In this document: in pieces, positions 1 through 7,381 of the stretch
Layout: each line of letters begins with the position of its first letter
How positions within the stretch are numbered: the stretch's first letter is position 1
NCBI RefSeq assembly: GCF_027531705.1
Contig: NZ_JAPZSP010000004.1
Coordinates: 124,001-188,000 of the forward strand
Reading direction: 5' to 3'
Source of the DNA: Flavobacterium sp.
GTDB taxonomy: Bacteria > Bacteroidota > Bacteroidia > Flavobacteriales > Flavobacteriaceae
Length of the DNA stretch: 64,000 nucleotides
Notes under the pieces: generated by a model
The model's database searches: none
What the model was told of the DNA's origin: nothing
What the model saw: the letters and a program-made list of their open reading frames with translations, nothing else
Translations under genes and position numbers: made by a program

Positions 1-66
1 TCGTTTGAAGTATTGGGACGTTTTGATAATTCTGATATTCGTGGTTGTAACTTGATGGTTATTTAG
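1..66 (+). CDS. C-terminal end of a truncated, unidentified CDS
   Basis: The first 22 codons of the window stay open and end at TAG (64-66), giving a 21-residue tail that finishes GCNLMVI. The gene begins outside the window. The stop abuts, with no gap, the stop codon of the convergent toxin gene on the other strand. The fragment is too short to assign a family, and I do not recognise it. The main support for it being coding is the open frame and the tight convergent junction. Confidence 0.5.
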   Translation, partial: SFEVLGRFDNSDIRGCNLMVI

Positions 67-324
67 TTACTCATAAATGTCTTTTCGATGACCTAAGTCT
101 ATAACATCTATTAACAATATTTCGTCAAAAATCTCATAAATAATTCTGTAATTTCCAACTCTTATTCTATAACCGGATCTTCCTTTTAACTTCTTACAAC
201 CTTGAGGTCTTGGGTTTTCTGCTAAGCCTTCAATTGCTTCAATAATTGGCGTAATAATAGCATCAGACATTTTGTCTAATTTCTTTTTAGACTTCTTATT
301 AAAATTGATTTTATAAAGAGGCAT
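67..324 (-). CDS. RelE/ParE-family toxin (85 aa)
   Basis: A small basic protein of the RelE/ParE superfamily, whose members are mostly ribosome-dependent mRNA endonucleases or gyrase poisons. The length is typical. It shows the central beta-hairpin signature GYRIRVGNYRIIYEI and the C-terminal LGHRKDIYE that is usual in RelE-like toxins. Lysines are dense in the N-terminal helices (KKSKKKLDK). Its start overlaps the end of the upstream antitoxin gene by 14 bp, which suggests translational coupling. The sequence shows the fold class but not whether the target is mRNA or gyrase. The RelE-like tail makes an mRNase more likely, as an inference. Confidence 0.85.
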   Translation of the reverse strand: MPLYKINFNKKSKKKLDKMSDAIITPIIEAIEGLAENPRPQGCKKLKGRSGYRIRVGNYRIIYEIFDEILLIDVIDLGHRKDIYE

Positions 325-517
325 CTTTTTTTGACTTTCTTAATTTCATGAAGTCTTCCAAAGATATCCTATAACCATCATCATTTTTCTTAGCTTCATC
401 ATACAATTTTATATCGTGCAAATCTTCTAATTGCTCAATCATTTTATTGTATTTCTTTATTGGCAATACAACTGCAGTTTTATTACCTTTTTCGTCGGTT
501 AAAAATTGTGTTTCCAT
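311..517 (-). CDS. Antitoxin of the RelE-type pair (68 aa)
   Basis: A small protein encoded immediately upstream of the toxin, overlapping it by 14 bp. This is the usual antitoxin-then-toxin order. The N-terminal half (F-x2-DEKGN, AVVLP, then a Y-x3-I-E-x-LEDL helix) resembles Phd/YefM/RelB-like antitoxins that form the DNA-binding dimer. The C-terminal half is charged and probably wraps the toxin. It is expected to neutralise the toxin and autoregulate the pair. The family assignment rests on context and a short motif, so the exact antitoxin class is uncertain. Confidence 0.75.
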   Translation of the reverse strand: METQFLTDEKGNKTAVVLPIKKYNKMIEQLEDLHDIKLYDEAKKNDDGYRISLEDFMKLRKSKKDASL

Positions 518-551
518 AATTATGAATAATTTACCAAGTAAAGTTATGAAA

Positions 552-1847
552 TTATTTAACTCTAATCACAAAATAATTTTTCTTACCACTTTGCAACAAA
601 ACAAACTGGTTATTGATTAAGTCGTTTGATGTCAAGTTAAATTCCTCTGTAACTTTAGCTTTATTTACCGAAATCGAATTGGCACTCAAAGCGCGTCTTG
701 CTTCACCATTTGACTTCATAAAACCTGTTTTTTCATTCAAAACAGTTACAATATCTATTCCAGCCTCAATATCTGCTCTCGAAATTTCTGCTTGAGGAAC
801 ACCATCAAAAACTTCCAAAAAAGTCGCTTCATCTAAGTTTTTCAAATCATCAGCCGTTGCATTTCCAAACAAAATTGCCGAAGCCTGAATTGCTTTGTCT
901 AATTCATCTTTTCCGTGTACAAACGTTGTAACTTCTTCAGCTAATTTTCTTTGCAACACTCTCAAATGCTGCGCTTCATGATGTTCTGCTATCAAAGAAT
1001 CGATCGTGTTTTTATCTAAAAAGGTGAAAATCTTGATGTATTTTTCTGCATCAACATCGGTTGTGTTCAACCAAAATTGGTAAAATTTATAAACCGAAGT
1101 TTTATCTGCTGTTAACCAAACATTTCCGCCTTCCGATTTTCCAAATTTAGAACCATCTGCTTTGGTAATCAACGGACAAGTCATTGCAAATGCTTTTGCA
1201 CCTTCGCCATTCATTCTTCTAACCAATTCTGTTCCAGTAGTTATATTTCCCCATTGGTCGCTTCCACCCATTTGTAACAAGCAATTATGCGTTTTATACA
1301 AATGATGAAAATCATAACCTTGAATCAATTGATAAGTAAACTCCGTAAAACTCATTCCTTCGCCTTCTCCAGCCAAACGTTTTTTTACCGAATCTTTTGC
1401 CATCATGTAGTTCACTGTAATACGTTTACCAACATCGCGGGCAAAATTTATAAACGAAAAATCCTTCATCCAATCGTAGTTATTTACCAAAATAGGAGCA
1501 TTCGCAGCAGTCGAATTAAAATCTAAAAAGCGAGACAACACCGCTTTTATTCCAGCCACATTTTTATCTAAAGTCGCTTCGTCTAATAAATTTCTTTCAT
1601 CGCTTTTTCCCGATGGATCACCAATCATTCCCGTGGCACCACCAACCAAAGCAATCGGTTTGTGTCCAAATTTTTCTAAATGAACCAACAAAATAATCGG
1701 CACCAAACTTCCTATATGCAACGAATCGCTCGTTGGGTCAAACCCAATATACGTGGTAGTCATTTCTTTAGTCAGTTGTTCTTCGGTGCCAGGCATAATA
1801 TCATGCACCAATCCGCGCCATTGTAATTCTTCTACTAAATTATTCAT
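552..1847 (-). CDS. tyrS: Tyrosyl-tRNA synthetase
   Basis: Class I aminoacyl-tRNA synthetase that charges tRNA-Tyr in the cytoplasm. With the start used here it is 431 residues, close to the usual length. The HIGH motif reads HIGS at residues 44-47, after [11 protein letters not shown]. The KMSKS loop reads KFGKS, within [13 protein letters not shown]-terminal S4-like RNA-binding domain is visible ([18 protein letters not shown]). An upstream in-frame ATG at 1901 would add 18 Lys/Asn-rich residues. I chose 1847 because recalled flavobacterial TyrRS proteins begin at the equivalent of [13 protein letters not shown] good promoter at 1926-1956 is compatible with either start. The gene is divergent from the 2-hydroxyacid dehydrogenase gene. 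Confidence 0.97.
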   Translation of the reverse strand: MNNLVEELQWRGLVHDIMPGTEEQLTKEMTTTYIGFDPTSDSLHIGSLVPIILLVHLEKFGHKPIALVGGATGMIGDPSGKSDERNLLDEATLDKNVAGIKAVLSRFLDFNSTAANAPILVNNYDWMKDFSFINFARDVGKRITVNYMMAKDSVKKRLAGEGEGMSFTEFTYQLIQGYDFHHLYKTHNCLLQMGGSDQWGNITTGTELVRRMNGEGAKAFAMTCPLITKADGSKFGKSEGGNVWLTADKTSVYKFYQFWLNTTDVDAEKYIKIFTFLDKNTIDSLIAEHHEAQHLRVLQRKLAEEVTTFVHGKDELDKAIQASAILFGNATADDLKNLDEATFLEVFDGVPQAEISRADIEAGIDIVTVLNEKTGFMKSNGEARRALSANSISVNKAKVTEEFNLTSNDLINNQFVLLQSGKKNYFVIRVK

Positions 1848-1925
1848 CTCACTAAGATTATATTTATTTAAGTTGTTCGATGCAATTGCCTTCGGCTTCA
1901 TGCCATCGTAAAACTATAATTTGCG

Positions 1926-1956
1926 CAAATATAACGAAAGTCAATGGCAATGCCAA
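1926..1956 (-). promoter_or_regulatory. Predicted sigma-70 promoter of tyrS
   Basis: Read on the minus strand, TTG (1956-1954) is followed after 20 bp by TATATTTG (1933-1926). This matches the Bacteroidota consensus TTG/TAnnTTTG with a spacer inside the usual 17-23 bp range. It lies 25 bp before the upstream ATG and about 80 bp before the preferred start. Confidence 0.55.
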
Positions 1957-1978
1957 TTTCAAAAATTAATTTAAAATT

Positions 1979-2092
1979 AGGAGCGAATGGCTCGGGCATT
2001 ATCAGTTATCCATTTTCCTGCTACCTTTCCAAAGTCCCGCAAAAAAGCGGGAGCTTTTCCCTTGCATCAGGGCTAGTTAGTTTTTGTCTTTT
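1979..2092 (+). repeat. Dispersed intergenic repeat, copy 1
   Basis: This stretch shares with 26687-26781 an identical opening (AGGAGCGAATGGCTCGGGC), then TTCCTGCT and TTTCC blocks, a CATCAGGGCTAG/AATCAGGGCTAG block, and a closing TTTTGTCTTTT. Copy 1 is longer because its centre holds a hairpin, TCCCGC-A6-GCGGGA (2035-2052). It fills much of the divergent gap between tyrS and the dehydrogenase. The element can be read through in one frame, which creates a false N-terminal extension of the next gene. I infer it is a repeated non-coding unit. Whether it is mobile or regulatory is unknown. Confidence 0.7.
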
Positions 2093-2135
2093 TTATTTGC
2101 TTTTTTGGTATCTTAGCAGTTCATTACAACATATC

Positions 2136-3089
2136 ATGAATCCAAATTCAAACAAAATCCTTCATATCGACAGCAATCATCCTTTGCTATTAGAACAACT
2201 GCAACAAGCTGGTTTTACAAACCACGAAGATTACAAATCAACCAAAGAAGAAATTGAAGCCAAAATTCAAGAGTATACAGGTATTGTAATTCGTAGCCGA
2301 TTCAAAATTGATAAAACATTTATCGACAAAGCCACAAATTTAAAGTTTATTGCTCGCGTTGGCGCAGGTTTAGAAAGCATCGATTGCGACTATGCCATAA
2401 GTAAAAATATCCATCTTATCGCTGCTCCCGAAGGCAATAGAAATGCCGTTGGCGAACACACACTTGGAATGTTACTTTCATTATTCAACAAACTAAATCG
2501 TGCCGACAAACTAGTTCGTGAAGGAAATTGGATAAGAGAAGGGAATCGCGGTTACGAACTCGACGGTAAAACCGTTGGTATTATAGGTTATGGAAACATG
2601 GGAAAATCATTTGCCAAAAAGCTAAAAGGTTTTGACGTAACCGTTTTGTGCTATGATATTCAAGAAAATGTTGGCGATGAAAATGCACAACAAGTTTCGT
2701 TACATAAATTACAACAAAAAGCCGATGTTTTAAGTTTACATATTCCATGGACGCCAGAAACAGACAAGATGGCGAATGCAGAATTTATAAATTCATTTGC
2801 GAAACCTTTTTGGTTACTAAACACCTCACGCGGAAAAAATGTAGTAACAGCCGATTTAGTTTCGGCATTACAATCAGGGAAAATTCTCGGTGCTGGTTTA
2901 GATGTTTTAGAATACGAAAAACTTTCTTTTGAGAATCTTTTTATTTCAGGCGAAAAACCAGAAGCCTTTGAGTATTTACTTCAAGCAGAAAATGTTATAC
3001 TAACGCCACACATAGCAGGCTGGACTTTTGAAAGTCATGAAAAACTTGCGCAAACAATAGTTGATAAAATCAAAACTTATATTTCATAA
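2136..3089 (+). CDS. D-2-hydroxyacid dehydrogenase (SerA-like)
   Basis: An NAD-dependent D-isomer-specific 2-hydroxyacid dehydrogenase of 317 residues. The Rossmann glycine motif is GYGNMG (151-156). The catalytic set follows family order: Arg232 in NTSRG, a glutamate near 259, and His292 in TPHIAGW. It resembles 3-phosphoglycerate dehydrogenase, the first step of serine synthesis, but has no C-terminal ACT regulatory domain. No serB or serC lies nearby, so the substrate is not proven. The frame is open back to 1944, but that part encodes the dispersed repeat and a hydrophobic nonsense stretch. MNPNSNKILHIDSN (ATG at 2136) is the sensible start. Confidence 0.88.
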   Translation: MNPNSNKILHIDSNHPLLLEQLQQAGFTNHEDYKSTKEEIEAKIQEYTGIVIRSRFKIDKTFIDKATNLKFIARVGAGLESIDCDYAISKNIHLIAAPEGNRNAVGEHTLGMLLSLFNKLNRADKLVREGNWIREGNRGYELDGKTVGIIGYGNMGKSFAKKLKGFDVTVLCYDIQENVGDENAQQVSLHKLQQKADVLSLHIPWTPETDKMANAEFINSFAKPFWLLNTSRGKNVVTADLVSALQSGKILGAGLDVLEYEKLSFENLFISGEKPEAFEYLLQAENVILTPHIAGWTFESHEKLAQTIVDKIKTYIS

Positions 3090-3153
3090 TAGTTTTACAT
3101 ATTGATTAACATTTTTTTATACTTTAGCATTTTCTAACCAAAAACAAAAAACT

Positions 3154-3435
3154 ATGGAAGTAACAAATCAATCAGAAGACTGGAACAAACCAACACAACC
3201 ACAACAAGAAAACAAAAAAGTTTTAGCTGGTGTAATGGGAATATTATTTGGTGGCTTGGGAGTTCACAAATTTATTTTAGGATATACACAAGAAGGAATT
3301 ATACAATTAGTAGTTTCTGTAGTAACCTGCGGAATAGGAAGTTTAATTGGATTTATCGAAGGAATTATTTACTTAACTAAATCGGACGAAGAGTTTTACA
3401 ATACCTATCAAGCTAACAAAAAAGGCTGGTTCTAA
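3154..3435 (+). CDS. TM2 domain-containing membrane protein
   Basis: A 93-residue protein with a polar, Gln-rich N-terminus (1-27) followed by a TM2 domain. The domain shows GGLGVHKFILGY, a hydrophobic helix (IIQLVVSVVTCGIGSLIGFIEGI) and the acidic end typical of the family. Two membrane segments are predicted. Function is unknown for most bacterial TM2 proteins. It has its own clear terminator directly downstream, so it is probably a single-gene unit or ends the dehydrogenase transcript. Confidence 0.85.
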   Translation: MEVTNQSEDWNKPTQPQQENKKVLAGVMGILFGGLGVHKFILGYTQEGIIQLVVSVVTCGIGSLIGFIEGIIYLTKSDEEFYNTYQANKKGWF

Positions 3436-3444
3436 TAAACAACA

Positions 3445-3480
3445 AATCCCAATTTCAAAATTGAAGTTGGGATTTTTTTA
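3445..3480 (+). terminator. Rho-independent terminator after the TM2 gene
   Basis: AATCCCAATTTCAA (3445-3458) pairs with TTGAAGTTGGGATT (3461-3474) with one mismatch or wobble, and a T-run follows. It lies 10 bp past the TM2 stop codon. Confidence 0.8.
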
Positions 3481-3528
3481 TTCTAATTACTTTCTAAATT
3501 CTACCTTCTAAATTCTAAAATCTACAAA

Positions 3529-5328
3529 CTACTTTTCACCTAACTTTCGCTCCAATTCAGCCTGAAACTCTTCCATAACTGGTTTCATGGTGCTTTCTGG
3601 AATATCTGCAATTCGAATATACATTAATCCATCTACAGCATTATTGAAAAGAGGATCAACATTGAACGCTACTAAACGCGCATTTTGCTTGATGTATTTT
3701 TTTATCAAAACAGGTAATCTCAAATTTCCAGGTTCTAATTCGTCAATAATCTTATCAAATTTATTCAAATCGGCTTCAGCTTCGTCAAAAATGAAATCTT
3801 TGTCGGCATCTTTCAATTTTACTTTAAACTCCTTTTTAGGATGTACATATTGCGCAATATAAGGATCATAATAATTGGATTTCATGAATTCAATCATCAA
3901 TGATTTTGAAAAATTAGAAAACTGATTGCTAATACTTACTCCGCCAAGTAAAAATTTATGTTCTGGATAACGCAAAGTAGTATGAATAATTCCTCTCCAC
4001 AACAAGAAAAGCGGCATTGGTTTTTGTTGGTATTCTTTGATAATGAATGCTCTACCCATTTCAATAGAATTCTTCATCATATCATGCAATTCCGATTCAA
4101 AACGAAAAAGGTCATTCAAATAAAAACCTTCCATTCCATATTTTGGATAAATTTCTGAACCTAATCCCATTCGGTAAGCACCAGCTATTTGATTGGTTTC
4201 ATCATCCCACAAAAACATGTGGTGGTAATACTGATCGTATTTATCAAGGTCAATTGACTCATTTGTGCCTTCACCTACTTCTCTAAAAGTCACCTCACGC
4301 AATCTTCCAATTTCATGAAGCAAATTCGGAATTTTAGAAGCTTCGGTAAAGAAAACTTCATAATTTTTACTTTGTAATAATCTAGAATCAGAATCTCTAA
4401 GTTTATTGACTTCGGCAATCATTTTTTCCTGATTGGCGGCCGTTACAATCTCTTTTGGATTTTTAGGAATCATCAAATCTGCTTTTGAAGGCAAAAATTT
4501 AGATTCTTTTTCAAAAGGGTTTGCCAACATATAAGTCTTCTTTCTCAAAAACTCTGAATATTCTGCAATAGTTTTATGCTCATTTTGCTCGGCAACCGAA
4601 ATTGGTTTTCCAATTCTAACTTTAATAATTCTATCTTTTTGAGTAAACACTTCTGATGGTAATTTAGCCGTTCTCAAAGTGCCTCCAATTTTAGATAAAA
4701 CATAAAAAAGACGACTGTTCTTGGCATGAAAATAGATTGGAACAACAGGAACTTGCGCTTTTCTAATCACTTTGATTGCACCTTCTTCCCAATCTTTATC
4801 GACCATTAATTTTCCATCTTTGTAGGCTGAAACTTCACCAGCAGGAAACATTCCTAGAGGTTTTCCATCGCTCAAATGGCGAAGTGTTTCTTTAATTCCG
4901 ATAACGCTGGACTTGGCATCCTTATGATTTTCAAAAGGATTCACTGGCATTATATATGGTTTTAAGGGAAGTATTCTGTGTAATAAAAAATTGGCAATGA
5001 TTTTGAAATTTGGTTCTCTTTCAAGCATTAATTTTAGTAGCAAAATGCCATCAACACCACCAAGCGGATGGTTAGAAATCGTAATGTAAGCGCCATCTTT
5101 GGGCAAACGCTTCAAATCTTCTTCGGGAATTTCAAATTTGATTTGTAAATCGTCCAAAATGGCATTTAAGAACTCAACATCTTTTAAATGTTTGTGTCGG
5201 TCATAAAGCTTATTAAGCGCAGATATTTTAAGCACCTTCATCAGTAACCAGCCCGAAAAAGTCCCTAAAATCCCGTATTTATCAGTATTGATTGCTTTTG
5301 CAACTTCTTTAGCAGTAACTAACCCCAT
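3529..5328 (-). CDS. olsF: Bifunctional acyltransferase, probable ornithine-lipid synthase OlsF
   Basis: A 599-residue fusion. The N-terminal half is a PlsC/hemolysin-type acyltransferase with NHPLGGVD (86-93, the NHx4D motif) and FPAGEVS (161-167). The C-terminal half, roughly 310-500, is a GNAT-type N-acyltransferase like OlsB (QIAGAYRMGLGSEI, FLLGGVSISNQF). In Serratia and Flavobacterium, OlsF proteins of this architecture N-acylate ornithine and then O-acylate lyso-ornithine lipid. That makes phosphorus-free ornithine (or related amino-acid) lipids in the membrane. The substrate here is inferred from architecture. It could instead make glycine or other aminolipids. Confidence 0.75.
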   Translation of the reverse strand: MGLVTAKEVAKAINTDKYGILGTFSGWLLMKVLKISALNKLYDRHKHLKDVEFLNAILDDLQIKFEIPEEDLKRLPKDGAYITISNHPLGGVDGILLLKLMLEREPNFKIIANFLLHRILPLKPYIMPVNPFENHKDAKSSVIGIKETLRHLSDGKPLGMFPAGEVSAYKDGKLMVDKDWEEGAIKVIRKAQVPVVPIYFHAKNSRLFYVLSKIGGTLRTAKLPSEVFTQKDRIIKVRIGKPISVAEQNEHKTIAEYSEFLRKKTYMLANPFEKESKFLPSKADLMIPKNPKEIVTAANQEKMIAEVNKLRDSDSRLLQSKNYEVFFTEASKIPNLLHEIGRLREVTFREVGEGTNESIDLDKYDQYYHHMFLWDDETNQIAGAYRMGLGSEIYPKYGMEGFYLNDLFRFESELHDMMKNSIEMGRAFIIKEYQQKPMPLFLLWRGIIHTTLRYPEHKFLLGGVSISNQFSNFSKSLMIEFMKSNYYDPYIAQYVHPKKEFKVKLKDADKDFIFDEAEADLNKFDKIIDELEPGNLRLPVLIKKYIKQNARLVAFNVDPLFNNAVDGLMYIRIADIPESTMKPVMEEFQAELERKLGEK

Positions 5329-5497
5329 TTATTGTTTTTCGTTTTTGAACAAGAAACAAATATAGTAAATCTTATTGAAAGGATTTTGGCAAAATTCTAT
5401 TTTAAGTGAAATTGGATAAAAATCACTATAATTTGAACAATCTGTAGCAAGTTTTAGCCTTTTTATTTACTTTTGAAAAAACAATAATTTTTTTCAT

Positions 5498-6259
5498 ATG
5501 AGGATCATCTCTTATAATGTGAATGGTATTCGTGCCGCCATTTCAAAAGGATTTTTAGATTGGTTACAAGTGGCAAATCCAGATGTTATTTGCCTTCAAG
5601 AAATAAAAGCCAACGAAGATCAAATTCCGACAAACGAAATTACAGCTGCTGGTTATCCGTACCAATATTATTTTTCGGCAACTAAAAAAGGCTATAGTGG
5701 TGTGGCAATTTTATCGAAAATTGAACCAAAAAAAATAGTTTACGGAACAGGAATTGAGCATATGGATTTTGAAGGTCGAAATGTTAGAGCTGATTTTGAA
5801 GGTCTTTCTGTAATGAGTTTGTACTTGCCATCAGGAACAAATTTAGACAGATTAGACCATAAATTCAAGTACATGGATGATTTTCAAAACTATATAAATG
5901 ATTTGAAAAAAGAAACACCAAACCTTGTCATTTGTGGCGATTATAACATCTGCCATCAAGCAATTGACATTCATGATCCAATAAGAAATGCTACCGTTTC
6001 TGGATTTTTACCCGAAGAACGAGCTTGGTTAGATGCTTTTATGAAATCAGGATTTGTAGATAGCTTCCGCCATTTTAACAAAGAACCGCATAATTATTCG
6101 TGGTGGAGTTATAGAGCTGGCGCAAGAGGCAATAACAAAGGTTGGCGTATTGACTATAACTTGGTTAGTGAAAACTTAAAAGACAAATTATCAAGAGCGG
6201 TTATTTTACCAGAAGCTAAACACTCTGACCATTGTCCAATATTGGTAGAAATAAGTTAA
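5498..6259 (+). CDS. xth: Exodeoxyribonuclease III / AP endonuclease
   Basis: A 253-residue member of the exonuclease III/AP endonuclease (EEP) family, which incises abasic sites in base-excision repair. Catalytic landmarks are Asn7 in SYNVNGIRAA, Glu35 in LQEIK, Asp148/Asn150 in GDYNI and Asp244-His245 in SDHCP. Length is standard. A TACTTTTG box at 5468-5475 lies 22 bp before the ATG and is probably its -7 element. The OmpA-like gene follows after a 95-bp gap with its own short direct repeat. Confidence 0.95.
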   Translation: MRIISYNVNGIRAAISKGFLDWLQVANPDVICLQEIKANEDQIPTNEITAAGYPYQYYFSATKKGYSGVAILSKIEPKKIVYGTGIEHMDFEGRNVRADFEGLSVMSLYLPSGTNLDRLDHKFKYMDDFQNYINDLKKETPNLVICGDYNICHQAIDIHDPIRNATVSGFLPEERAWLDAFMKSGFVDSFRHFNKEPHNYSWWSYRAGARGNNKGWRIDYNLVSENLKDKLSRAVILPEAKHSDHCPILVEIS

Positions 6260-6261
6260 AA

Positions 6262-6285
6262 AATGTCAATAACAATGTCAATAAC
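6262..6285 (+). repeat. 12-bp tandem direct repeat
   Basis: AATGTCAATAAC occurs twice head to tail just after the xth stop codon. It is short and of unknown meaning. Confidence 0.5.
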
Positions 6286-6354
6286 AATATTAGAATCCAT
6301 TTCAATCTATTGGTTGTTGAAGTAAATTTGTTTTACAATTAAACCCAAATAAAA

Positions 6355-7317
6355 ATGATTAAGAAAATTTCTTTAGGATTGCTTGTTCTTTCCTTAACAA
6401 CTTCATGTGTTTCTAAAAAAATATATGCTGATTTAGAAAATAAATTTACCGAACTTAAAAAAGAAAATAGAAAACTTGCCGATGAAAACGATGAGTTGAA
6501 TAAATCTAAAAATCAACTTGGTTTAGATGGTGATAATCTAAAAACTGAATTGGCTAAAACCAAAGCTGAAAGAGATAAATTGCTAGCAGATTATGCTGCT
6601 GCCGATAAAAATCTTAAAACGTTACAAGCTTCTTACTCAGCTTTAGAAAAAAACAGTGACGAATCGTTGCAAGCTAATATGAACAAAAATCGTGAGTTAT
6701 TGGCACAATTAGAAGCAAAAGAAAAAACGCTTTCTGCCGAAAAAGAACGATTAGACAAATTGAAAGCCGAATTAGATTCGAGTGCAAAACGTTTGAGCGA
6801 ATTAGAAAGTTTGATTGCTACCAAAGATGCTGGCATGAAAAAACTTAAAGAAACATTGACCAAATCGCTAAAAGCTTTTGACGGAAAAGGACTTACTGTT
6901 CACGAAAAAGACGGTAAAGTTTATGTTTCTATGGAAAACAAATTATTGTTCCAAACAGGAAGTTGGGCAGTTGGTGACGAAGGGAAAAAAGCGGTTGTTG
7001 CTGTTGCAAAAGTACTTGGAGACAATCCAGATTTATCTGTTTTAATTGAAGGTCATACAGACAATGACAAATTTGGTGGTGCTGTTGGCGGTGTTGAAAA
7101 CAACTGGGATTTATCTACAAAACGTGCTACAGCGATTGTAAACATTTTGACAGAAAACAAAAACGTAAACAAACAAAACCTAACGGCTGCTGGTCGTGGT
7201 GAGTTTGCACCAATTGCATCAAATGACACACCAGAAGGTAAAGCAAAAAACAGAAGAATTGAAATTATCCTAACTCCAAAATTGGATGAAATTTCTAAAA
7301 TGTTGAATGAATTGTAA
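6355..7317 (+). CDS. OmpA-family lipoprotein with a long coiled coil
   Basis: A 320-residue lipoprotein. The signal peptide ends in the lipobox LTTSC (Cys18). A heptad-rich Lys/Glu/Leu coiled coil runs from about 25 to 165. An OmpA/MotB peptidoglycan-binding domain follows (about 185-312), with IEGHTDND and NWDLSTKRA and the closing NRRIEIIL. It probably anchors the outer membrane to peptidoglycan across the periplasm. A bidirectional terminator follows. Confidence 0.92.
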   Translation: MIKKISLGLLVLSLTTSCVSKKIYADLENKFTELKKENRKLADENDELNKSKNQLGLDGDNLKTELAKTKAERDKLLADYAAADKNLKTLQASYSALEKNSDESLQANMNKNRELLAQLEAKEKTLSAEKERLDKLKAELDSSAKRLSELESLIATKDAGMKKLKETLTKSLKAFDGKGLTVHEKDGKVYVSMENKLLFQTGSWAVGDEGKKAVVAVAKVLGDNPDLSVLIEGHTDNDKFGGAVGGVENNWDLSTKRATAIVNILTENKNVNKQNLTAAGRGEFAPIASNDTPEGKAKNRRIEIILTPKLDEISKMLNEL

Positions 7318-7344
7318 TTTGATTTTCGCTAAATTTTAAACATA

Positions 7345-7378
7345 AAAAAACCGCCAATCTTACGAAAGGCGGTTTTTT
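7345..7378. terminator. Bidirectional terminator between the ompA-like and rng genes
   Basis: AAAAAACCGCC and GGCGGTTTTTT form a perfect stem around an AATCTTACGAAA loop, with A-rich and T-rich flanks. It can end both the OmpA-lipoprotein transcript (+) and the RNase transcript (-). Confidence 0.85.
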
Positions 7379-7381
7379 AAT

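Noticed and set aside
1944..2135. 64-residue N-terminal extension of the dehydrogenase ORF
   Set aside because: It translates the dispersed repeat and a hydrophobic nonsense stretch. The homologous start is MNPNSNKILH at 2136.
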